Origin: Peribacillus folii
Lineage (GTDB): Bacteria; Bacillota; Bacilli; Bacillales; DSM-1321
Reading direction: 5' to 3'
DNA length: 64,000 nt
Assembly (NCBI RefSeq): GCF_030271255.1
Contig: NZ_JASJOM010000007.1
Coordinates: forward strand, 186,001 to 250,000
The notes beneath the pieces are model-generated. The model made no database searches, was not told the origin of the DNA, and worked only from the letters and a program-made list of their open reading frames with translations. The position numbers and the translations under genes were made by a program. Below, one piece after another: positions 17,632 through 26,354 of the stretch. Numbering within the stretch: position 1 is the stretch's first letter; the number at the start of each line of letters is the position of its first letter.

Positions 17632-18750
17632 TTAATGCAGGATCGTTTGGCTGTCAATTTCCAGCGCCCGCTCAATGATCTGTTCATGAATGTCACTACG
17701 AATGTCATCTATCGCAGTAAAGTCCATGGCTTTCACATAAATTTTTTCAAGTTCGTCATGCAGCTCTTTTGCTTTGGCTAGGCTTGCCGTCGCTTCATTC
17801 ATCTTCTCCCTGTACCTGGAGGAAACATCCTTGATCTGATCGGCATAAATTTCATCCGTTCCCGGCAGGATCGCCGTTTTATATATATCGATGATCTCAT
17901 CACCTTCGCAGCTCGGGAAATATTCATGAGGAGCTGTGCTGTCGAATATGGCGATACCTACCTCCCGGACGATGACCATGTCCAGGCTATGCGGATCGAA
18001 ACCGCAATGATACACTTCCACATCGAAGCCCCTTTGCTCCGCAGCCTTTGCAATCTTTTTCAGCATCGTCGATTTTCCCGAACCGGGACGCCCTTTTAAA
18101 AAGTAGCGTTTTTGTACGCCCTCCGTGATATTCGGTATGAAGTCGACCGCTCCCTTCGGTGTGGCGGCACCTAAAAAACGATGGCGGACATCCGCCTTCT
18201 TATTAAGGACGATATCTCGATAAAAGCCTTCTATCAATTTATTGGTCAGCCCATTCAATTTAGCGAAGTCGATGTTTGCCTTATAGATGTCCTCCCATTC
18301 ATCATGTATTTTCAATGCTTCGGCGAAAAGGGCATAGGCCTTCTCGAAGCTTTTGCTTCTCGCATTCGTCAGCCTGATGATGGACGATCTTTCTGAAGCG
18401 AGCTGCTGTGAATTCCAGGCTGACCCCAAATTGACATATTCCTCAATCGCCCCAGGTGCCTTCGGTTCGATTACATGCGGAGCGGTCCCATCCACAAGCC
18501 CGATTTTCAAAGCCGGTATGATGACCCCATCGATGGAATCATTATCGGAAGAACAATGTAGATACTCGATATCATAGTTTTTATCCAGCCATTCCTGGCC
18601 GATTTTTTTCATGATGGTTGATTTACCCGAACCAGGCCCGCCTTTTAAAATGAATAATCTTTCCAATCCTGCCAAATTCGAATCATATAAGCTATAAAAA
18701 CCTGCGGCGGTATTGCCGCCGGCGAAATAATGCATCACTTTTCCCGTCAC
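17632..18750 (-). CDS. PRK06851-type protein with two P-loop ATPase domains
   Basis: 372 aa internal duplication. Domain 1 has ILKGGPGSGKSTIMKKIG and domain 2 has FLKGRPGSGKSTMLKKIAK, each followed by an HCxxDxxSxD-like segment (LHCSSDNDSIDGVIIPA and YHCGFDPHSLDMVIVRE) and a long helical stretch. Each half therefore repeats Walker A, a His-Cys-containing strand and a helix bundle. I know homologues only as conserved Bacillales/Clostridia ATPases with no assigned function. GTG 18750 is chosen because AGGGAG lies nine bases upstream; an in-frame GTG at 18768 overlaps that site. Single-gene unit with a terminator. Confidence 0.75.
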   Translation of the reverse strand: MTGKVMHYFAGGNTAAGFYSLYDSNLAGLERLFILKGGPGSGKSTIMKKIGQEWLDKNYDIEYLHCSSDNDSIDGVIIPALKIGLVDGTAPHVIEPKAPGAIEEYVNLGSAWNSQQLASERSSIIRLTNARSKSFEKAYALFAEALKIHDEWEDIYKANIDFAKLNGLTNKLIEGFYRDIVLNKKADVRHRFLGAATPKGAVDFIPNITEGVQKRYFLKGRPGSGKSTMLKKIAKAAEQRGFDVEVYHCGFDPHSLDMVIVREVGIAIFDSTAPHEYFPSCEGDEIIDIYKTAILPGTDEIYADQIKDVSSRYREKMNEATASLAKAKELHDELEKIYVKAMDFTAIDDIRSDIHEQIIERALEIDSQTILH

Positions 18751-18838
18751 TTTCACACTCTCCCTCACAATAAAAATGTGATCACAAAGACAGCGTATGC
18801 AAAAAATGAAAATAGGTGAATGCCCAAGGATTCCATTC

Positions 18839-19315
18839 CTATTTAATGAGGGCGACGGACTCCGCTTGCGTGACCTCGAGGAAATCTGCCGGCTTCAAGA
18901 CAATCTGGCTGCCGATCTTACCGGCGCTCACGATGATTTCCGTCAGGTTAAACGCACTTTCGTCAATGAAGGTCGGATATTGTTTTTTCATGCCGATCGG
19001 TGAACAGCCTCCCCTTATGTAGCCTGTATTTTTTTGCAGGTCTTTGACGGCGAGCATTTCCATTTTTTTTGCCCCTGCCGCCTTCGCGGCTTTTTTCATA
19101 TCAAGTTCGGTCTCTACAGGAATGACAAAAACATAAAGCTGCTGCGGGCTGCTATGGGTAACAAGCGTCTTAAAAACGGTTTCGGGCGCCTTTCCGATTT
19201 TTTCGGCGACTGTAACTCCATCGATCTTTCCATCACGTGCATCATAGCTCATCATTCCATATTCGATTGAATGGTTATCAAGAATTCGCATTGCATTCGT
19301 TTTACCGGCTCCCAT
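18839..19315 (-). CDS. YbaK/EbsC-family Cys-tRNA(Pro) deacylase
   Basis: 158 aa aminoacyl-tRNA editing domain. Landmarks are AMRILDNHSIEYGMMSYDA, the VFKTLVTHSS block, and GYIRGGCSPIGMKKQYPTFID, which is the YbaK signature. Such proteins hydrolyse cysteine mischarged onto tRNA-Pro by ProRS. ATG 19315 follows AAGGGGA. A stand-alone gene between the P-loop ATPase gene and gluconokinase, both on the same strand. Confidence 0.88.
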   Translation of the reverse strand: MGAGKTNAMRILDNHSIEYGMMSYDARDGKIDGVTVAEKIGKAPETVFKTLVTHSSPQQLYVFVIPVETELDMKKAAKAAGAKKMEMLAVKDLQKNTGYIRGGCSPIGMKKQYPTFIDESAFNLTEIIVSAGKIGSQIVLKPADFLEVTQAESVALIK

Positions 19316-19351
19316 ATGACATTCCCCTTATCTTTTTTTATCATCTTACCA

Positions 19352-19387
19352 AAAACAAAGGCACAGTGCTCATGCAGCTGTGCCTTT
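19352..19387 (-). terminator. Terminator after gluconokinase
   Basis: AAAGGCACAG/CTGTGCCTTT perfect 10-bp stem ten bases past the gluconokinase stop, followed on the minus strand by TTTGTTTTTGG. Confidence 0.8.
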
Positions 19388-19396
19388 CCCTCACGT

Positions 19397-20935
19397 TCAT
19401 TCCAAATGGCGTCTTTGAAATTCAGCAATACGGCTGTAGTCAGCCTCCAATTGCCTGCTCACGGATAAATAGATCGACATCAGCTCTTCGTAAACTTCAA
19501 CGTTAGCCTCGATCGGGACAAGCTCATCCGTATCGCCAATCATCCCTTCCACTTCATCGAGGCTTTCGATTTCCCCTAAAGCATAAAGCCCAAGCACGGC
19601 TGCGCCTAAGCTCGAACTTTCAAAGCTTTCCGGAATCGTCACATTCTGATTGAAAACATCAGCCATGATCTGACGCCACAGCTTCGAGCGGACAAACCCG
19701 CCGCTTGCATGGATCTTCTCGGGTGCACCAGCCAATTCTCTCACAGCAAGGAGGACACTATAAAGGTTATACATCACTCCTTCGAGGACCGCCCGGACCA
19801 TATGATCACGAGTATGGTGAAGGGCCAGCCCGAAGAAGGAGCCCCTGGCGTCGGCAATCCATAATGGTGCACGCTCTCCAGCCATATACGGATGGAAAAT
19901 CAGCCCGTCCGATCCAGGTGCAATAGTCGAGGCCATATCCGTCAAAATTTCATACGAGTCACGGCCTGTAGCCTTCGCTTTTTCGATTTCGACACGGCCA
20001 AATTGATCACGTGCCCAACGGAAGGTGATGCCCCCATTATTGACCGGACCGCCGATCACCCAATGATTCTCGGTAAGGGCGTAACAGAAGGTCCTGCCTT
20101 TTGGATCTGTAAGCGGTCGGTCACTGACCGTCCTTACGGCACCGCTCGTGCCGATCGTGACTGCCAGAACCCCTGGCTTGATGGCGTTTTGCCCTAAGTT
20201 GGCAAGTACGCCATCACTCGCACCGATCACAAACGGGGTGCTTGCCTCGATGTTCATGGCTGCTGCCAATTCAGGACTTAAGCCAGAAAGGACCTGTGTT
20301 GTCGGAACAAGCGCCGGCAGCCTGTCCGCATCGATCCCAGCAATGCTAAGTGCCTCTTCATCCCAATTCAACTCATTCAAGTTGAACAGACCCGTTGCGG
20401 AAGCGAGGGAATGATCCATCACATATTCATTAAAAAATTTATAGAAGATATATTCCTTGATTCCGATGAATTTGACCGTATCGCCAAAAATCCCAGGATG
20501 CTCTTGTTTTAACCACATGATTTTCGTGATCGGGGACATCGGGTGAATCGGGGTTCCCGTCCGATGATACAATTGCATCCCCTGTTCCGTAGCCTTCAAT
20601 CGCTCTGCATGGGCAACACTTCGATTATCCGCCCATGTAATGCTATTCGTCAGCGGCCTGCCGTCCTTATCCATGGCGATCAAGCTATGCATCGCTGAAC
20701 TGAATGATAAGAAGCCCACTTCATCCTTGCCCACTTCACTTGCTATCATCACTTCAGCTATCGCCATGATGACCGCTTTATATATTTCTTCTGGGTCTTG
20801 TTCAGCAACGGACGGTGTCGGGCTTTGGAGGGGATAGCCTTTTGAACAAGTTTGGACGACCTCCCCCGCTTTTGAAAAAAGAACGGCCTTCGTACTGGTC
20901 GTGCCAATATCGATTCCCATCATATAACCTGCCAT
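19397..20935 (-). CDS. gntK: Gluconokinase (FGGY family)
   Basis: 512 aa sugar kinase phosphorylating gluconate to 6-phosphogluconate. FGGY landmarks are MGIDIGTTSTKAVLFS at the N-terminus, the WADNRS substrate loop, GASDGVLANLG, VTIGTSGAVR and the second FGGY signature region with GGPVNNGGITFRWARDQFG and ASGGFVRSKLWRQIMADVF. Start set at Met-Ala-Gly-Tyr (20935) after AAGGAG; an in-frame ATG ten codons upstream lacks a ribosome site. No gntR, gntP or gntZ nearby, so another FGGY substrate cannot be excluded. Confidence 0.82.
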   Translation of the reverse strand: MAGYMMGIDIGTTSTKAVLFSKAGEVVQTCSKGYPLQSPTPSVAEQDPEEIYKAVIMAIAEVMIASEVGKDEVGFLSFSSAMHSLIAMDKDGRPLTNSITWADNRSVAHAERLKATEQGMQLYHRTGTPIHPMSPITKIMWLKQEHPGIFGDTVKFIGIKEYIFYKFFNEYVMDHSLASATGLFNLNELNWDEEALSIAGIDADRLPALVPTTQVLSGLSPELAAAMNIEASTPFVIGASDGVLANLGQNAIKPGVLAVTIGTSGAVRTVSDRPLTDPKGRTFCYALTENHWVIGGPVNNGGITFRWARDQFGRVEIEKAKATGRDSYEILTDMASTIAPGSDGLIFHPYMAGERAPLWIADARGSFFGLALHHTRDHMVRAVLEGVMYNLYSVLLAVRELAGAPEKIHASGGFVRSKLWRQIMADVFNQNVTIPESFESSSLGAAVLGLYALGEIESLDEVEGMIGDTDELVPIEANVEVYEELMSIYLSVSRQLEADYSRIAEFQRRHLE

Positions 20936-21156
20936 ACTAACATCATGCTCCTTCCTCTTAAACATTTGAATGCCATAGTAAGAATGGGATATGTGGAACG
21001 ACCGATCCGATCGTATCCATGACCATTTGATTGATTAATACCATCATCTTAACACACGCTGCAGAGGAATGACCGGCATTGCACGGACCCTGCACTGCTT
21101 TACTAGACTATCCATATCTATCATTTTTTAGAGGCAGCATGTAATTCCAATGATAA

Positions 21157-21198
21157 ATGGAGCATCGGGTTCATGATGAACTGAACCCGATGCTCCAT
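21157..21198 (-). terminator. Terminator closing the cobalamin operon
   Basis: A 17-bp perfect stem ATGGAGCATCGGGTTCA/TGAACCCGATGCTCCAT abutting the cblS stop codon, the strongest hairpin in this part of the window. A short run of T and A follows on the minus strand. Confidence 0.85.
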
Positions 21199-21897
21199 CT
21201 ATTCTTCACCAATAAGGAGTGACCCTGCTTGAAGCTTGATTTCTTCTTCCAAAGACAGTGGATAAGCAAGCAGAAAGCAGGTGGATGGACCGGATGATTT
21301 TTCGATATCGACTATATCGCTTATGTACACGGGAACGCCATCCCCGCTTCGGTCCAATTGCTTCCATTCATAGGCTATTCCTTTCGATCCGACTGGAAGC
21401 GCCTCGACTCCTTCCAGCTCACAAAGACCTTTATATAAGGATAGAGGGGCCACCCATTCTTGCTGTTTCAGCACTTCCTCCCCGACGAGCGGCCTGCCGA
21501 CGAGAGAGATTTTTCGCGGGTGGTTTTGTTGCTTTTCCCGGTCAATCCTTCGCTTGCCAAGCACGATGAGCCCAAGTGCGGATTGAAGCAACGGCATGTT
21601 CGTTTCCGTGCTTCCCGTTATCGGAAGCTCCAGCCCCAATTCAGCCATGCCTTGCATGACACCTCTGCTCAGGCCCTCCCAGGCCTCATCGCCGCAAAAA
21701 TTATGGAGAACGACCGATAACGGATTCCCGCCAGCACTTAAGCACTCCATGACGGCCACCCTGAAGGAAAAATAGCCGACGGTTTCATATGGAACCTGGA
21801 CAAGATCGTTTTCCTTCAGTCCGATTCCGCCGCTATTGTCACTTGATATGACCAATGATTCCAATTCGGTGAAGGGCAAAATCAAGGAGTCACTCAT
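21199..21897 (-). CDS. cblS: Alpha-ribazole kinase CblS (AIR synthase-like)
   Basis: 232 aa. The N-terminal half follows the PurM/ThiL ATP-binding fold: SDNSGGIGLKENDLVQVPYETVGYF, then FRVAVMECLSAGGNPLSVVLHNF and the glycine-rich GSTETNMPLLQSALGLIVLG. CblS phosphorylates alpha-ribazole to alpha-ribazole phosphate, giving CobS its substrate without CobT; it was described in Listeria and Geobacillus together with the transporter CblT. It shares one base with the cblT stop (TAATG), the known gene pair, and is the last gene of the B12 operon. Confidence 0.82.
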   Translation of the reverse strand: MSDSLILPFTELESLVISSDNSGGIGLKENDLVQVPYETVGYFSFRVAVMECLSAGGNPLSVVLHNFCGDEAWEGLSRGVMQGMAELGLELPITGSTETNMPLLQSALGLIVLGKRRIDREKQQNHPRKISLVGRPLVGEEVLKQQEWVAPLSLYKGLCELEGVEALPVGSKGIAYEWKQLDRSGDGVPVYISDIVDIEKSSGPSTCFLLAYPLSLEEEIKLQAGSLLIGEE

Positions 21898-22394
21898 TAT
21901 ATCGACCCATCCTTAAAAATCGTTTTTCTCAAAATCGGCTCCAAGCGGGGAATTAAAAGGGCCGCCAAAGCACTATTGATCGCCGATGCAGCAGTTAACC
22001 CCGGAACGAGCAGCATGTAAAACCCAGGACTGACGAGAAACACAAACGGCAGGCCCAAAATGAAGGAATTACCGATAAAAAAGAGGAAATATGCCGCCAG
22101 TTTTTTTCCTTGGAGGAATAAAACGCCAAACATCCATATGAGCACGGCCATTTCAACCATGATCAAAAAGTGAAACGGCCCCAATGGCAGTCCGCCGATG
22201 GACGCTGAAATGATATGTCCAAGCCCTGCAACGATCGCTCCTGATATCGGGCCGAGGATGACAGCTGCCAAAAGGGCCGGAAAACTGTCCAAGGCGATAC
22301 TGCCGATCGGGGAAGGGATTTTGATCATCGCCCCCACGGCGGATATGGCTATGAAAAGAGCGGTTACACTGATTCTTCTTACGTCCATGTTCAC
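21897..22394 (-). CDS. cblT: Alpha-ribazole ECF transporter S component CblT
   Basis: 165 aa with five or six membrane helices and the ECF S-component pattern (VTALFIAISAVGAMIKIPSPIGSIALDSFPAL near the N-terminus, GAIVAGLGHIISASIGGLPLGPFHF in the middle). CblT imports alpha-ribazole. It needs the shared EcfA/A'/T module encoded elsewhere. The start is either GTG 22394, six bases from AAGGA, or ATG 22388; both overlap or abut the pduO stop. Assignment rests on fold plus pairing with cblS. Confidence 0.8.
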   Translation of the reverse strand: MNMDVRRISVTALFIAISAVGAMIKIPSPIGSIALDSFPALLAAVILGPISGAIVAGLGHIISASIGGLPLGPFHFLIMVEMAVLIWMFGVLFLQGKKLAAYFLFFIGNSFILGLPFVFLVSPGFYMLLVPGLTAASAINSALAALLIPRLEPILRKTIFKDGSI

Positions 22395-22975
22395 TCTTTT
22401 TCCTTTCTTTTCCCTCCGCGGAATACATTTGCGCTGCGGATGTATTCCACATCTTTCACCCCAAGCCGGAAGTTGATGACACGTGCTACCGCAAAGAAGT
22501 AATCCGATAAACGGTTTAGATATTGAAGCGATAAAGGGGAGACGGCTGCGCCTGACTTGATCAAGGAAACGACCAATCGTTCCGCCCTTCTTGTAACCGT
22601 GCGGGCCATATGGATGGTTGCTGCCGCCTTCGATCCGCCTGGCAAAATGAACTTTTCCAATTCCGGCGCTTCGGCGATGAACGCGTCAATCCGTTCTTCC
22701 AAATACGTAATCGCCTCATCCGTCAGCTTTTGCGGGGCCTTCTCGGAAACTGTCGCCAGATCGCCGCCGCAGTCGAATAACTCATGCTGGATTTTCTCGA
22801 GATCTGCGAGTACATCGGCAAATATTGCGGCATCCAATTCAGTCACCGCAAGACCGATATAGCTATTCACCTCATCGACCGTTCCATAGGATTCGACCCG
22901 GATGTCGTCCTTATCAAGGCGCCCCCCGATAACGCTCGTTTGTCCTTTATCTCCTGTACGTGTATAGATTTTCAT
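22391..22975 (-). CDS. pduO: Cob(I)alamin adenosyltransferase, PduO type
   Basis: 194 aa. MKIYTRTGDKGQTSVIGGR is the PduO ATP-binding N-terminus; VDEVNSYIG, the FILPGGSKAAATIHMARTVTRRAER helix and SLQYLNRLSDYFFAVARV follow. It adds the 5'-deoxyadenosyl ligand to cob(I)alamin or cobinamide. The start at ATG 22975 follows AAAGGAGGC. B. subtilis homologue is YvqK. Adenosylation feeds CobU/CobS encoded upstream in the same operon. Confidence 0.93.
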   Translation of the reverse strand: MKIYTRTGDKGQTSVIGGRLDKDDIRVESYGTVDEVNSYIGLAVTELDAAIFADVLADLEKIQHELFDCGGDLATVSEKAPQKLTDEAITYLEERIDAFIAEAPELEKFILPGGSKAAATIHMARTVTRRAERLVVSLIKSGAAVSPLSLQYLNRLSDYFFAVARVINFRLGVKDVEYIRSANVFRGGKRKEKE

Positions 22976-22989
22976 TCCAATTGCCTCCT

Positions 22990-23418
22990 TTATTTTATTC
23001 GCTGGTTGATTCCATACCAAATGATATCGACACGGCTCGATAAGGATGCCACATCTTGATAGACCCAGCCGCAGGCATCACGCCAGCGACGATTGGTTGC
23101 TTCCATCGGCACGATTCCCTTGGATAGGTCAGAGCCGATGACAATGAAGCGGTGGTCATTCCTTTCCTTCTCCCATATTCGCCAGCCGGCGATGATTTCC
23201 TGCCATTTTTCGCGAATTGCATCAGCCGCCATCTTTTTGGCATCCTCCTGGATCCATCCATCCAAGCCTTGCCATACGACGGTCTTGCCTTGGAAATCGA
23301 TTCGTTGTGGCTCATCCTGTTGATAACCGGAAAGCCAAAGGACACCGCTCTCCAGATCATAGAACCGCTTTACCCAGTTTGATTTGCCATTGTAGGCACC
23401 GCCTGTAACAAAGTGCAA
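22990..23418 (-). CDS. CobU-like P-loop protein (second, shortened copy)
   Basis: 142 aa. Begins HFVTGGAYNGKSNWVKRFY, a degenerate version of the CobU P-loop GGxRSGKS, and has an IVIGSDLSKGIVPMEATNRRWRDACG segment matching the CobU region around SNEVGxGIVP...RxxRD. It lacks the guanylyl-acceptor His motif LACGRV seen in the full CobU of this operon and is 45 residues shorter. It may be a divergent kinase or guanylyltransferase half, or a non-catalytic partner. TTG start after GGAGGGGTGAG; overlaps cobC by 49 bases. Confidence 0.7.
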   Translation of the reverse strand: MHFVTGGAYNGKSNWVKRFYDLESGVLWLSGYQQDEPQRIDFQGKTVVWQGLDGWIQEDAKKMAADAIREKWQEIIAGWRIWEKERNDHRFIVIGSDLSKGIVPMEATNRRWRDACGWVYQDVASLSSRVDIIWYGINQRIK

Positions 23419-23993
23419 CGCTCACCCCTCCTTAAACTGTTCAGGTCCTCCCAGATCAGCTCATATCCCTTGCCATGTGATACGCTCCAATCAAAAAATT
23501 CCTTTTCAAGCGGAGCAAAGCGGACCAATAAATCCCGGATCACCCCGGCATGAGTCATTAAAACATAGCGGTCTTTCTCATCGGCCATCCATTCGTTCCA
23601 TCCATTTCGCACCCGTTCCGAAAATTCCGGGTAGCTTTCCCCCCCAGGCACCATCGCCTCCATAGGGTTTTCCAGCCAATCCATGTATTTGCCATCACGC
23701 TTTAATTCATCATATGTCCGTCCTTCCCAATGACCGAAGTTCATTTCACGGAAGGAGCGGTTTTTGACAAGTGCAGCATCCGGAAACAGAAGTCTTGCCG
23801 TTTCCACACACCGAGGCAGATCACTCGTATGAATTTTTTCGTACAAGGGGTAAAATCTCCTTAAAGCTAGAATTTGCTTCTCTCCTTCGACACTTAGAGG
23901 TGAATCGCTCCAGCCTAGATAGGCTCTTCGCTCATTGGCCATTGTCAGCCCATGGCGAAGTAATGTAACAGCCACAGTATCAGCCATAACCAA
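23370..23993 (-). CDS. cobC: Alpha-ribazole phosphatase-like histidine phosphatase
   Basis: 207 aa phosphoglycerate-mutase fold. VTLLRHGLTMANERRAYLG carries the RHG catalytic histidine; REMNFGHWEGRTYDEL and the second histidine in VLMTHAGVIRDLL complete the active site. In this operon it should remove the phosphate from alpha-ribazole 5'-phosphate or from cobalamin 5'-phosphate. TTG 23993 follows AAGGAG at seven bases. Overlaps cobS by 49 bases. Confidence 0.85.
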   Translation of the reverse strand: MVMADTVAVTLLRHGLTMANERRAYLGWSDSPLSVEGEKQILALRRFYPLYEKIHTSDLPRCVETARLLFPDAALVKNRSFREMNFGHWEGRTYDELKRDGKYMDWLENPMEAMVPGGESYPEFSERVRNGWNEWMADEKDRYVLMTHAGVIRDLLVRFAPLEKEFFDWSVSHGKGYELIWEDLNSLRRGERCTLLQAVPTMANQTG

Positions 23994-24748
23994 AGCTCAA
24001 CTCCTTCCACCGATGCACCCAGTACATCTCCCGTAATTCCGCCAAACCAGCTGGTGATTTTACGTTTAATATAAAGCAGGAACAACAGCGCTGCCAGGCT
24101 CATAATAACAAATAGAGCGACAAGCTGAACATCGATGACCAAGGCAATCGCCAGGCTTGCAACAGGGTACAGCCCGTATATCGGCAAACTGCTTTTCTTT
24201 ACCGCACGCTGAAAAAAAGCGCCGAGCCCTTCTTCTTTAGCAAGCGGCATCCGGATCAGTAAATAGCCCATTACGCATTTGCTTAAGAGCGGCAGGGTGA
24301 TGATCAAGAAATAGGTCCACCCATTGGCCCGTGCGACAATTTCATAGATGAAAAGAAATCTCGCGGCCAACAGGACGATGACGGAGATGACCCCGAAGGC
24401 ACCCGTTCGCGAATCTTTCATGATTTCCAACCGGCGCTCTTTATCCTGATAGGAAAAAAAAGCATCGCTGGCATCGATCCAGCCATCGAGGTGCAGGCCG
24501 CCCGATAACGCAATCGTCAGGAACCAAAGGAAAAAGGCAATCGCAAGCGATGAAAACGGCGTCCACTCCACTAGCACATATAAGGCTCCGCCCATGATCA
24601 GACCAAGCAATAGGCCAACCAACGGAAAGGTTTGAATGGCACGGTGTATATATTTCCTTTCCATCGGAAGCTGCTTTCTGATTGGAAAAACCGTAAAAAA
24701 CTGCAGGTTGATTAAAAAGCCAATTACCACGTTCATGCCTGCTTTCAT
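23945..24748 (-). CDS. cobS: Adenosylcobinamide-GDP ribazoletransferase CobS
   Basis: 267 aa integral membrane enzyme with several helices; joins AdoCbi-GDP and alpha-ribazole (phosphate) to form cobalamin. The catalytic signature LSGGLHLDGWIDASDAFFS (Mg-binding Asp residues, about 82-100) and SRTGAFGVISVIVLL are visible, as is TSWFGGITGDVLGASVE near the end. It overlaps cobU by the ATGA junction. Confidence 0.94.
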   Translation of the reverse strand: MKAGMNVVIGFLINLQFFTVFPIRKQLPMERKYIHRAIQTFPLVGLLLGLIMGGALYVLVEWTPFSSLAIAFFLWFLTIALSGGLHLDGWIDASDAFFSYQDKERRLEIMKDSRTGAFGVISVIVLLAARFLFIYEIVARANGWTYFLIITLPLLSKCVMGYLLIRMPLAKEEGLGAFFQRAVKKSSLPIYGLYPVASLAIALVIDVQLVALFVIMSLAALLFLLYIKRKITSWFGGITGDVLGASVEGVELWLWLILWLLHYFAMG

Positions 24749-25308
24749 CCCTTCATCTTCAGTGGAATGCCCGACTCTACAAGATAGGCCTCATCCGCCT
24801 CACCGACAATCGTTTGATGGATCGTGCCGAGCATCCTTCCGTATATATGCAGCAATTGCTTTTGGAAAATCGGTTCCTGGGCCACTTCATTGCTGACGAT
24901 GATCAAGCAGCCCGATTGTTGTCTTAGCTCATCAATGGCGCCGATGATTTTTGCCTGAATGCTATGTAAAAAATTCGCTTCAAGCGGGAGCCCAGAACCG
25001 AAAAGTTCATTATCGAGCAAGGTGGTGAGGCAATCGAGCAGGATGATCGAATTAGAATCGACTTTCGCCCCGACTCTCGTAATATCCGTTGCATATTCGG
25101 AGGTCTGCCAGGCGATTGGGCTTGTTTGCCTGTCTTTTTGATGCCTCAGGATGCGTTCCCCCATTTCGGCATCACTGACACGCCCGCAGGCGAGGTAATG
25201 CAGATTGCCCTCGGTCAGGAGCGCATATTCCAGTGCCTTCCTTTCTGCAAACCTGCTTTTCCCGCTGCGGACTCCGCCCGTTATGAAGCAGAGCCTTGCC
25301 TTTTCCAC
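24745..25308 (-). CDS. cobU: Adenosylcobinamide kinase/guanylyltransferase CobU
   Basis: 187 aa bifunctional enzyme. P-loop FITGGVRSGKSRFAER, the LACGRVSDAEMGERILRHQ segment (the usual guanylyl-accepting His is Cys-Gly here), LLDCLTTLLDN and IVSNEVAQEPIFQ. Phosphorylates adenosylcobinamide and activates it with GTP for CobS. GTG 25308 after GGAGGGGG; overlaps cobD by 28 bases. Confidence 0.9.
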   Translation of the reverse strand: MEKARLCFITGGVRSGKSRFAERKALEYALLTEGNLHYLACGRVSDAEMGERILRHQKDRQTSPIAWQTSEYATDITRVGAKVDSNSIILLDCLTTLLDNELFGSGLPLEANFLHSIQAKIIGAIDELRQQSGCLIIVSNEVAQEPIFQKQLLHIYGRMLGTIHQTIVGEADEAYLVESGIPLKMKG

Positions 25309-26354
25309 TGCTTCACCCCCTCCAGCAGCGCCTCATTATCACGTTCCCCCTTCACTGCAAACCGGAGCCAGAAGCCGTCCAAGCCGGGGAAATTGTGTGT
25401 ATGACGCGGAACGATTCCTTTTTTCAATAAAAAAGGAAAAAGGGTTAGCGTTTCATCCTTCATTAAGTAAAAATTGACCGTGCTTGCGGAAACCGTCATT
25501 CCAAGCTCGCGATAGCAATGGAACAGTTTCTGCTTTTGTGATTGGATTAATGCTCTCGTTTCGTTTATATATACCTCTTCTTCTAGACAGATCCTGCCCA
25601 CTTCCAAGGCGACTTGGTTGACGCTCCAATGCGGTTTATAGCTTTTCACGCGCCCTATGATATCCGGTTCTGCAAGTAAATAGCCCAGTCTCAAGCCCGG
25701 AATCGCAAAGATTTTCGTCATTGACCTTAGAACAAGCAAATGTGGAAATCGGTTGATTAATGACGCATACGTGAAGGCGTCCTCGGTAAAATCATAAAAT
25801 GCCTCATCGATGACAGCCAGGCAATCCGCTTTTTGGCATTCGCTGATCAATTCCATCACAGCCCCACGTTCAAATGACACGCCAGTCGGGTTATTGGGAG
25901 TGCAGAGGAAAACCGCATCATATTCACGTAATCTCGGAATCAAGCGAGCCACATCCAGCTGCCAATCAGGAGCATCAAGCTGGTGGAAGTCGACCTCACA
26001 ACCGGCTGCCAAACAAGCTTGCTCATATTCCGCAAAAGCCGGCTGGATGATCAGCACCTTTTGATTGGCCAGCCTGTTCGCCACCAGCATGATGATTTCT
26101 GCACCACCGTTGCCTACCAAAACCGAGGACTCGGGAAGTCCCTCTTTCTCTGCAATCGCTTTTGTCAGTTCAACGGCATGGGGGTCCGGGTAATCCATGA
26201 CCCCTTCAAAAAATCCGGACCACCGTTCCTTGATTCGTAAAGGCGGGCCCAATGGGTTGATGTTTGCGCTGAAATCGATGACAGATCCAGGCATTTCGAT
26301 TTTCAGCGCTTCGTAAAGATAATGTGGATTAGATCCATGAGATGGTAAAATCAA
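25281..26354 (-). CDS. cobD: Threonine-phosphate decarboxylase CobD
   Basis: 357 aa PLP enzyme of the histidinol-phosphate aminotransferase fold. N-terminal SHGSNPHYLY and DFSANINPLGPP; LCTPNNPTGV; VIDEAFYDFTEDA; the PLP lysine lies in LRSMTKIFAIPGLRLGYLL. Makes the aminopropanol phosphate side chain attached by CbiB. TTG start after GGGGGAG, overlapping cbiB by 26 bases. Confidence 0.92.
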   Translation of the reverse strand: MILPSHGSNPHYLYEALKIEMPGSVIDFSANINPLGPPLRIKERWSGFFEGVMDYPDPHAVELTKAIAEKEGLPESSVLVGNGGAEIIMLVANRLANQKVLIIQPAFAEYEQACLAAGCEVDFHQLDAPDWQLDVARLIPRLREYDAVFLCTPNNPTGVSFERGAVMELISECQKADCLAVIDEAFYDFTEDAFTYASLINRFPHLLVLRSMTKIFAIPGLRLGYLLAEPDIIGRVKSYKPHWSVNQVALEVGRICLEEEVYINETRALIQSQKQKLFHCYRELGMTVSASTVNFYLMKDETLTLFPFLLKKGIVPRHTHNFPGLDGFWLRFAVKGERDNEALLEGVKQWKRQGSAS

